Source: Ectocarpus siliculosus
Taxonomy: Eukaryota; Sar; Phaeophyceae; Ectocarpales; Ectocarpaceae
NCBI GenBank assembly: GCA_000310025.1
Contig: FN648861.1
Span: 1-27,614, forward strand
Reading direction: 5' to 3'
DNA: 27,614 nucleotides
Positions 19,257-27,614 of this stretch are shown here, in pieces (position 1 is the stretch's first letter; each line of letters begins with the position of its first letter). The position numbers and the translations under genes are program-made. The notes under the pieces are model-generated. The model did no database searches and was not told where the DNA came from. It was given only the letters and a program-made list of their open reading frames with translations.

Positions 19257-22200
19257 CTACTTCGAAAGCCCGTCAACGACGTCCTGAAGCAGCTTGCGCT
19301 TGTTCTGCGGCAACGCCTTGAGTAACGCCGGGAGCTGCGCGGAAACCCCCTTGGCGCCGAAGACCGTGGCTAACGTGTCGTAGTAGTTCCTGCGGCGGTA
19401 GTTAGTGGGGTCGTGAAGGCACCATTGACCAGGAGGAAGGAGACAGACATCGGAAACGAAGGTTCAAGAGCAAGAAAACAGAACTTAATGCTGCTTATTT
19501 TTTCCAGAATGGACGCTGGCTTTGACATTTCGCGACCGAACTTACGCGAATATTAGAGATGTCCAGACACAATCTGTGGTTGACAATGGTATCATTTCGT
19601 TTGCTACCGAAGTAGACCATTCGTCGTCAACGCTATTGTACTATAATAGCACCAGGCGCGAGACGAACATATCAGGGTGGGGGCAAGCGGCATGCATGCA
19701 AGAAGCGGCAGAGCGTAGGAGCCTCAAGGCCATTCGCGTTCAAAGGTGCAGCACGAAGCCGCATGCAAGGGAGTCAATCGTTCTCCGAGGCCGAGCATGT
19801 AAGAGTTGGAGGTGAACGCGTTGCATGAAAGACAGGAGAAATGATCCCGTCGGTGCTGCACAGACGTGAGCACGATGCAGAACGCAAAGCCTCCAGAAAA
19901 ACGAAATCCCACACATCAAGACACACATACGCTAGCACAACAACGAAGCCAAGACAACAGCACAGCAACCGGCCAAACCCCACCCCCCCGGCTAGGCATA
20001 CCTAGCGTCGATTCTCCCCCTGGCATACAACGCTGTGCGCAGTACAGCAGCGGTCACACAACTGCAACCCCAGCCCCCCGGCTAAACTTGCCTAGCGTTG
20101 ATTCCCCCCCTGGCATACAACGTTGTGCGCGTCTTGAACAGTTCGTAGTCCTTGCCGGAGATCTTCGCCGCGGCAAACGCGTACGGATCCGCCGCCGCCG
20201 CTCCCGCCTTCTTCCCTCCCGCCGCCGGCTTCTTCATGCCGCCCTTCTTCGCCGGCGCCGGCGCCGCCGCGGGCTTAGCAGCGGTGTCCGCCTTCGACTT
20301 GCCCCCCCAGCCGCCGAAGAGGGAAGCAATGCCTCCCCCGTCCGACTCGCCCTCCCCGTTCTTCGCCCTCTGCGCCTTGGAGTAGACGGCCTGGAGGGTT
20401 TTTCGCTTGTCGTTTTCGGGGAGCGCTGCCAGGAGGGGGCCGATGATTTCCTGGAGACGGTGTTGATCGGGGGGGGGGCGTACTGTTATGTTTTGCATGC
20501 CTTAGCGGGTTAGACCATTGACTACGCGTCCTCGAGAGGACGGGGGGGTGGGGGTGTACAGGTTAAGCAAGATGTAGGGTTCTATAGGCTCGATGTGAAG
20601 GCTGCTTCCAACATGTCGCTTCGTACGGGGAAATATTATCTCCATGAACGGGGAGGTTTCTTGCATGTTTTTTTATGTTGTCTCGAAGAGAGGGGTCCTG
20701 GGAGGAAGAAAGCGCGGTTACAGCAGCTGTGCCCACTAGATGTAAAATCAAAAGGTGGCAGGGAAAGAAGTAATGCATACTAAATATTATACTGGTATTT
20801 CTTCGGCTGTCATCGGCAGCTTCTTAAGTATGCATGGGCTGGTTCATCGGAGCCAGCCCTCTCCAACTTCCAACACAGATCGTGGGCATATGACGCTTGA
20901 CGATATCATAGCTTTGGTGGTGCTTGCTGCCTTGCTCCACACAGATCTCTGCTCTGCTCTTTCGCAATGTGGGTTGCTATTATGTGGTTCACCTCGACGT
21001 TGTCTTCTCCGAAAAGCTCCTCCACCCCAGCGTAGTATACGGGCGCCTTGATCAGCCCCCCCCTGAAGCGGTCCGTCAGCTGCTGGAATTTCTTGATCTT
21101 GCTCTGGTTCGTCCCGTGGATGATTGCGATTTGCAGGGTCGTGTGTCCACAACGGTGGTGAGCACAACGCGACAACGCAAAAAACAGACGTCAAGCAAGT
21201 CAGAGGTAAACACCATACAAGACACCATACAAGCGGGAGGGCAGCAGGTATGTGTTGGGAAGAAATATTGAGCAACCAAGGAGCAGCGAAGGCACACACA
21301 GCTCATGAAAGAACGACCTTAACAACGTCGTTAGCCTCACATAGGCAGGCAGGCAGGCAGGCAGGCAGACAAGCTGCAGGGGTGGATCGACGCCAAGCAA
21401 AAAACAGGTCATTTACTTGCCCCGGGCCACTGTGCTCCGGCGCACGACAACACAAGAACAACAACAAAAAAATGACGCCATCATCTTGGCATGCATGAAA
21501 GTACACCACTTTTCAACTCATTTCCACTCGAGATCGCCGCCCATGCGTCCCACCTGGTTACGCCTCAGCATCACCGAAACCTTCTTGAGGAACGAGTCAT
21601 CCATCGTCTTCACTCGGGACACGATCGGCGTGGGTGCCGGAGGGGGCGCAGGCGCCGGCTGCCGCTTCGGCTTCTTCTTCGCGCTGGTCCCCGAAACACC
21701 GCCGCCGCCGAACAGGCCAGAGAACGACTTGCTGCTTGCCTTCGCCGGCGCGGGCGCGGGCGCCGGGGCCGGCGGCGCGACCTTCTTCTTGGTCGCCACT
21801 CCCCCGCCCAAGAAGTCGAACATGCCTCCTCCCGAAGAAGCGGGAGCCTTCTTCGCTGGTGCCGGCTTCGGGGCGGCGGCCTTTTTGGCGGCGGGAGACT
21901 TGGCCTTGGGTACAGGCGCTGCCTTTTTCGCTTCCGCCGGCGCTCCTCCCCCCATGCCGAACATCTTGAACGCCGGAGCCGGCTTCGGCGCCGGAGCCGG
22001 CGCGGGGGCGGGCGCCGGGGCGGCGGCCTTGGCTTCGGCCTTCTTACCGCCGCCGCCCAGCATGCCTCCGAACATCGAAGGAGCCGGCGCCGCCTTTGCC
22101 TTTGGCTTGGCGGCCGGCGCAGGAGCCGGCGCCGCCTTCTTGGCCGCAGCTGGCGCCTTCGCAGCAGGAGACTTGCTGCCGCCGCCGCCACCGCTGCCGA

Positions 22201-23064
22201 AGAGCCCGTCGAACATCGAGGAGGCCGCAGCCGGGGCCTGCTTCTTGGCGGCCGGAGACGGAGCCGGCGGGGTCGGCGGCGGCGCAACCTTAGCCTTGGG
22301 CGGTGGCGACGAGGTCTTCTTCTCGCCGCCGCCCCCGAAGAGACCGTCGAGGAACGAAGACGGTGCGGCGGCGTCCTTCTTCTTGCTGGGCGGCGCGGGC
22401 GCCGGAGCCTTGGCCGGCGCCGGGGGCGGGGCGAACACCGGCATCGCGCGAGGGGCGGCGGGGGTCTTCTTGGGGATGGTGTCCACCTCGTCGTCGTACA
22501 CGGGGGCGCCGAACATCCCGCTCAGCACGCCCGCGAGACCTCCCTCCTTCTCCCCCTCCTCCTCCTCAGCGACTGCCTTGGGAGCGGCGGCCTTGGCCTT
22601 GGGCGGGGCTACGGCCTTGGGCCTCGGTGCCGCGGCCGTCTTGTCAGAGCCTTGCTGGTCCGTGCCGAACATGCCGCCCAGGAGGCCTCCAAGACCGCCC
22701 TCCGGCTTCGCCGTTGTGGGCGCCTTCGCCTGAGAGGCAGCCTTGGGAGCGGCAGCCTTGGGAGCGGCAGCCTTGGGAGCGGCAGCCTTGGGAGCGGCAG
22801 CCTTGGGAGCGGCAGCCTTAGGAGCAGCAGCCTTCGGCGATGTCGTCTCCTTCATCTCTTCCTTCACGGCGTCCAGAGCAGCGGCCCTGAGCTCTTCCGC
22901 CTTTCTACCGGCCATCGGTGGTCCCGGCCTATCCTCAGGGTCGAACTTGTCGAAGTTGAACGCAGAGGACAGCAGGTCCACGATCGGGTTCGGTGACAGG
23001 GCGACCGCATCCTTAGCCGCCGCGGCGGCTATCTTCTTAGCCTCCTCCGCGGAGACGTTGGCGT

Positions 23065-23104
<40 letters not shown>

Positions 23105-26100
23105 CTTGGCGCCCTTCTTGGAGGGAGGCGCTTTCGCGGGAGCGGAGGCGCTTGCCTGGGCGGCCTTAGCTTCGGCTTCCATCTTGCGGAAGTTCTCCTG
23201 GCGACAAAAATGGTCGTCAAGTGGGGAGGCCGGTTAGCGACGGACGAGTGTCGTGGTGCATACTGTAGCGTGAGGGAGAGCTCCGTGTACGCTTGAAAAA
23301 AGTGCCAGCATTCTGATGAGCGTGCGGAGCACTCTCGCTCACGACCGCGACACGTCTGGTTTGTTGTTTTTCCGGCAAACTAAAATTGTCATAAACTGCC
23401 AATTCTGTGGTCTCGAGTCCCCACAGACAGCGTAGTTCGACACAAGCTGAGTCACTCCCTGCAAAGCGCGCCGGGGGTCATGGTGTACACTACATGCAGG
23501 CGTGCATACCTTGAGAGTAACCTCGTTGAGACCGTTGTCCGTGATCATGGCCTCGACAGCGGTGGGGTCGAGCTCGGCCATCGGAGCCGGCTGGGGCTCA
23601 TCGGACGGCGGCGTGGTCGTCGAGACCTTTCACCACCACAAGCAATTGTAACAAAGAATCAACGACGCAAAATAGGGACGTCGAAACAGAGTAAGGCTGA
23701 AAGGCTTACAACTGACTCGATCGCAAGTCCACGACTCCCAATTGTAGGTTGTAGGTGCTTCACAACGTTGACTGCTGTATGTTGGTGACTCCAAGGCACG
23801 TCCTTGCGCATCAGTTCGAAAGGGAAGCCCTTGCGTGATGCCAGGAGTGCTGCCAAAAAGACACGCTTCAAACGTAAGTTGAGACGATGGCACAAACAAG
23901 CCTGCCTTTGTCGTGACGCGGTGTGTCGCCCAACACTCTACAGGGTGAATTTTACCACATCAACAACGCGATGTGCACCAACCACGTAACGTGCATCCGC
24001 CACAGCCACGCTCAAAGGTCGAAAGCTATCTTTGTAGCTTGTCAATGTGTGCGAGTTGCACTCCTAGGAACGGGAGAGAAATCGCCACCTCCCTTTGTCA
24101 GAGTCCGTTTAATAAAATGAAGTCACCAGTTGGATTGTACTTAACGGTTACCTTACCCATATTTCCTACTCAAACCATTACAGCAATACTGATAACCGTT
24201 GGCATCACTATAATTCAGAGAAAATAGGGGGGGAAGGGGGACGACCTCAGCAGCAGCGTTTCACATGAAAGCGAACCCCACAGCCATCATACAATACTAT
24301 CACCAATCGGGGGAGGCGGGAGGGGGGAGGATTTGGGGGCTCACAACGAACAATTTTCACTACACACATGAAGACTCTCTCGGGTGTTTTTTTCACCAGT
24401 ACCGGCCGACCCAACCGGAAAAAAGATACCCCTGCCCTGGACGGGGGGCACGCGAATTAAACATGTGTAGGTGTGGTCATATTTATCTCTCACCAGGCGC
24501 GGCTTCTTGGTCAGACCGAAGAACTCTTCCAGCGATTCGGCTCCAAGGCTGAACGCCCCTCCCTTCGCCGCGGCAGGGGTCGCCGCCTTCTTGGGCTTAG
24601 CAGCAGCAGCCGGTTTCTTCGCGACAGGCGCCTTCTTCTTCGCGACCTTGCCCTTGTCCGCCTTGCCCTTGTCCGCCTTGCCCTTGTCCGCCTTCAGACG
24701 TCGACCACGTGTTCGTGGTACGATATTTCCAAACAGCGGACGGAACGGGAGGACCCAGGAAATGGAGTCGGGTCAGCCTAGACGTGGTAAAAGACAACGA
24801 GAGCAGCGGCGACATTTCCAATACCAATGCCGACACCGACACCGACCCCATTAGACTGAACCTACACAAACCGAAACAACAAAAATCGTCGACCTGAACA
24901 AGCAACACGCAGCCGGGAATGCCTCTAACCCCTCCCCTCCAATCCCTTCCTATTACCTCAACCTCCTCCCGGAGAGCCTTGGGCGTGGACTTGATCTTGA
25001 TCACCTCGGCCTCCTTGGGCGGGGTACCCTGCCGCCGCCGCCGCCGCAATGAAAACGCCGCACAATACAAAAACCATCGGGGGTCATGATGCTTGGTAAC
25101 GCGGGACACACGCAACAACGGCGGCCAAGAGTCGTAGATGGGGCCACAATTTTCCTCTCCGCCGCAACCAAGACAGCAGGCGAGAATAATACACACACGG
25201 CACGATACAGCACTCCGGTCAACAACCATCGGGCCAATAGCAACCACAACAGCTACCGTTTCTACGCACAAGCAGAGCAGCACCCCCACCACCACCAGCA
25301 ACCCAATGACGGCAAAAAAACGTACGCACAAGCAACCACCGCCGGCAACGCAACGAACGAACTACGGGAAAAAAGAAAGAAAAAAAAAACACACACACGC
25401 AAATCAATCGCCACAGAATGCGCACCTTTACCATCACTGGCGGCTTCTTTTTCCCGGCGGTAGTGCGCATCTTGGCGCCCTCGGTCTTGCCGGGCGCGAT
25501 GGTGGCGGGCTTAGGCTTAGCGGCGGCAGGCTTCGCCTGGATTCAAGAGGAAAGGTAGGAGAGGGTCAACGTGGTTAAAAAAAATGTTCTGAGAACAAGG
25601 AAAAACAGGTCCTTCCCCATCACGCCAGACGGACTGCTTCGCCCACGACACCGTCGCAAGAAGGATTGGTGCCTTCTCCATGCGAAACACAACATAAAAT
25701 CGTTGTCAAAACCTCTATCTATTCTTCGGGAAAATATGATGTGATGATATCGACTCGACTCGTATTTATCGTTCTTCCGTGTCGCCCAAACGGCCGGGCA
25801 ATGGAGAAACCGTGAACGTAGGTGCGGTACGGTGCGGTATTGTGGACCCGGCGCCTACCGACGGCAGTCTTCTGACGCACCGCCGCAGCATGCAACCACC
25901 ACCACCGCCGCTACTGTACTACCGCTGTGATGCGTGTACCGCCCGTCATTTACCTTACAACCCGCGGCGCAACCACGCTCCCGCATGCAAACCCCGCGCA
26001 TTGTCTCGATCCCATGTATACCTTAGGGGCACAAACCAAGGTGTTCATGTTTATCATAATCGGACGCATTCGTTTTGCTCCATCCTACCTTAGGGGTTGC

Positions 26101-26283
26101 CGCAGCGCCACCCTTGGACGCCACCGGCTTCTTCTTATCGGCAGCACCACCCTCCCCTTCCGGTGGCGGCGGCGGGTTTCGCTTCTTCTCTTCTTCTGCC
26201 TGTTTCTTGGCTTCGGCTGCCTGAGCAAGACTTCTCCTCCTCGCTTCCGCAAAGGCTTTCTCCAGCTCCGTAAAGTTCGACTC
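19257..26283 (-). CDS. Unrecognised Lys/Ala/Pro-rich repeat protein with FG-like motifs and a duplicated C-terminal module (5' end unresolved)
   Basis: Nine exons: 26283-26089, 25536-25432, 25028-24957, 24691-24494, 23626-23510, 23197-21554, 21103-20993, 20450-20119 and 19389-19257. They give 968 residues with no stop. All introns but the last are phase 0. Residues 1-45 (ESNFTELEKAFAEARRRS..) look like a charged coiled coil. Residues 46-780 are disordered Lys/Ala/Pro linker. Exon 6 carries about eight short stickers such as MFDGLFG, SFSGLFGGGG and GGLLGGMFG, plus an Ala12 run and seven PKAAA units. The C-terminus has two related modules, YYAGVEELFG..LLAALPENDKRK (800-831) and YYDTLATVFG..LLKALPQNKRK (927-957). 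I do not recognise the family. The architecture suggests a multivalent scaffold or condensate linker, an inference. A possible upstream exon is 27111-27082 (TVKNVQEKLR, donor GTGAGT). The donor at 20118 is tentative. Confidence 0.82.
19983..20130. repeat. Two direct copies of a 58-bp block at 90-bp spacing, abutting an exon end
   Basis: Copies 19983-20040 and 20073-20130 share CTGGCATACAACG, TGTGCGC and CCTAGCGT with a few substitutions. The similarity stops exactly at 20130, where coding sequence of the neighbouring minus-strand exon begins or is about to end. Each copy contains the minus-strand GTATGC used as the proposed donor, so the 5' splice site region has been duplicated into the intron. 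Confidence 0.75.
20993..21103 (-). other. Exon encoding the first half of C-terminal module A
   Basis: A 111-nt exon (AACCAG/AGC to GTCGAG/GTGAAC), phase 0 at both ends. It joins to 20450 as FGEDNVE/EIIGPLL. The join reconstructs a sequence parallel to module B at the very C-terminus, which supports both splice sites. Confidence 0.8.
21347..21368. repeat. (GCAG)n microsatellite in an intron
   Basis: Five to six uninterrupted GCAG/GGCA units within the intron 21104-21553 of the minus-strand gene. No function suggested. Confidence 0.9.
22733..22837 (-). repeat. Coding 15-bp minisatellite: seven PKAAA units
   Basis: Seven tandem 15-bp units (plus-strand core CTTGGGAGCGGCAGC). The last unit reads PKAAS. 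Five units are identical in DNA and the edges are diverged, a pattern expected from recent unequal exchange. Copy changes keep frame. Confidence 0.95.
23069..23104 (-). repeat. Coding (GCC)12 tract: poly-alanine run
   Basis: Twelve uninterrupted GCC codons encode Ala12 near the start of the large exon. A pure trinucleotide run of this length is prone to slippage and may vary between strains. Confidence 0.9.
24648..24692 (-). repeat. Coding 15-bp repeat: three KADKG units
   Basis: Three perfect copies of TTGCCCTTGTCCGCC (plus strand) encode ADKGK repeats at the start of exon 4. The inferred acceptor (CTGAAG/GCG) lies at the edge of this array, so repeat slippage could move the boundary. Confidence 0.9.
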
Positions 26284-26743
26284 CTGTAGATACAAAGAAG
26301 TGCCGAAGGGGCCCGCAGCAAGGGGGGGCGGGGTGAGGGTGTTGAATACATGTACAGAGAAGTAGTGCGTGTACGCGTATGTATCGGCAGAGCCAGCCAA
26401 AACGGCAGAGCAGAGAGGAGGAAATGCCCTTGCAGAGACTTTGAACGACATGTGCATACGGCGATCAGCCTCTACCACTACCACCACCACCACCACCAAA
26501 AACGGGTGGGAGGTAGAGCCGCGGCGGGGAGGGCGAGGAAGGTACAGCAGTATAGCCGAGGGGCCTTCGACCTAGAGTATACAAGGAATAGGACACTACT
26601 ACTGTTGTTGATCGGCCGATCGGTCGGGTCCACAGTTTCCCTCCCGCATCTATTGCGGGTGTGACAGGTGCAGAGTCATTCCTCCCTTTGATCCGACAAC
26701 GATCGTCCTCGACAGACAGGAGCTGATGAGATTGTACCCTTCA

Positions 26744-26888
26744 TGCAGGAGATAGATCTCCACCATGGCCGAAACTTATGTACGAGGTCGGCGGTTTTCA
26801 AAGGGTAGACAGCCCCTCGCTGCAGGAGATAGATCCCCACCATGGCCGAAACGTATGTACGACGTCAGCGGTTTTCAAAGGGTAGACA
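26744..26888. repeat. Two tandem copies of a 77-bp unit
   Basis: Copies begin at 26744 and 26821 with TGCAGGAGATAGAT and share GGTTTTCAAAGGGTAGACAG; about five substitutions separate them. Each contains CACCATGGCCGAAAC, an ATG in good context on the plus strand. No gene can be supported from it. Confidence 0.85.
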
Positions 26889-27368
26889 GTAGACAGCCCT
26901 CTCGATGGATGTTGTATCTAATTCTTCTCACAGAAATCAGCCACGTGCTCCTGCATTCCATGACAAGCGCCGCACCGACAGACCTTGCTTTGCTAGGGCA
27001 CAAAAGTGTACCTCTTCCACATGATATGCCATGTGAAAGGTTGGACATTGGACAGGCCGCTGCTAAAGTGGAATCACTCACACGCAGCTTCTCTTGCACG
27101 TTCTTGACGGTCTACGTCGCCGTTGTAGGTCTGTTTCGTCTAGATGACAACACAGGTGACTTTTGTCCGCTATTTTTTTATGAGATCAGTAGGTCCAACA
27201 ATCGAGTCAGCGAATAAAATCTGCCTACCATGTAAAACATATGGTACGCAGCAGGGGCCATTACAACCACCGTTCGCGCAGCCCCCCCCCCCCTGCCCCT
27301 GTTCGCAAAATTTGAATAGGTTGGCGTCGAGTGGCACCGACGCTGTAAAACAAGCCACCAGCCCCTAG
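26889..27368. other. Upstream flank of the Lys/Ala/Pro-rich gene; possible small exon, otherwise nothing assigned
   Basis: The only candidate coding piece is minus 27111-27082, encoding TVKNVQEKLR, bounded by GTAG and a strong GTGAGT donor in phase 0 with exon 26283-26089. Its acceptor has a weak pyrimidine tract. Another acceptor-like GTTTTACAG (minus, about 27343) is followed by an open frame of unclear meaning. Confidence 0.3.
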
Positions 27369-27614
27369 ACATGAAATAATTGCACTAACCAAATTTTTAT
27401 TTTCCCATACCGTAACACAAACCCGCCAAGCCAGACATGAAAGAGCTGAACTAACCGATCTTTTATTTTCCCATACTGTAACACAAACCTGACAAGCCAG
27501 ACATGGAAAAACTGAACTAACCGACTTTTTATTTCCCATACTGTAACACAAACCTGAAAAGCCAGACATGGAAAAACTGAACTAACAGACTTTTTATTTC
27601 CCATACTGTAACAC
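27369..27614. repeat. 66-bp tandem repeat array running off the right edge
   Basis: Units start at 27369, 27435, 27501 and 27566 (periods 66, 66, 65), each beginning ACATG and containing TTTTTATTT(T)CCCATACTGTAACACAA-like sequence. The fourth unit is cut by the window end. Because 66 is a multiple of three, the minus strand stays open as a 22-residue periodic frame, broken by the 65-bp unit. Most likely a minisatellite. Confidence 0.93.

Noticed and set aside
21343-21368. Regular short repeats resembling a CRISPR array
   Set aside because: It is a simple GCAG microsatellite in a eukaryotic intron, without spacers.
21417-22996. Two very long plus-strand open frames (over 430 and 500 codons)
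   Set aside because: They are antisense and shifted readings of the GC-rich minus exon 23197-21554. The minus frame alone has consistent splice phases and continues into conserved modules.
26741-27217. Plus-strand gene starting at the well-placed ATG 26765
   Set aside because: The ATG is inside a 77-bp tandem repeat, the frame has no domain, and no exons could be joined.

Overview
The window is nuclear DNA from a photosynthetic stramenopile, most likely a brown alga such as Ectocarpus. This is inferred from spliceosomal introns in every gene, GC-rich exons in more AT-rich introns, and a plastid ferredoxin whose leader has a hydrophobic signal peptide followed by a Phe-containing 'AF' cleavage motif, as used for secondary red plastids. 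I found five protein-coding genes and assembled them by hand from splice sites and reading phase. No rRNA, tRNA, CRISPR or prokaryotic signal was found.

Layout. (1) 113-2126, minus: 5' part of a plastid-targeted [2Fe-2S] ferredoxin; its cysteine-bearing 3' end lies off the left edge. (2) 2491-6300, plus: an SRSF1/SF2-type SR splicing factor, divergent from gene 1 across about 365 bp. The exon encoding the second half of its RRM1 is tandemly duplicated. (3) 8351-10313, minus: a complete membrane-bound di-iron hydroxylase resembling cholesterol 25-hydroxylase. (4) 11660-17662, plus: a complete PA28/PSME3-type proteasome activator. Its largest intron carries an inverted-repeat mobile element and a 284-N gap, and another intron appears to be GC-AG. 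(5) 19257-26283, minus: a long low-complexity Lys/Ala/Pro protein with regularly spaced Phe/Leu-Gly-Gly 'stickers' and a duplicated C-terminal module of about 40 residues. I do not recognise its family, and its 5' end is unresolved. The right edge is tandem-repeat DNA.

Strands alternate (-,+,-,+,-), so genes 1/2 and 3/4 share divergent promoters while 2/3 and 4/5 converge. The genes do not form a pathway; they look like an ordinary housekeeping neighbourhood.

The most interesting items are the duplicated RRM1 half-exon (22 of 42 codons changed, only 3 amino acids changed), the sticker-and-spacer protein with its repeated C-terminal module, the 25-hydroxylase-like enzyme, a TA-flanked MITE with 51-bp terminal inverted repeats, and the inverted-repeat element at the assembly gap.
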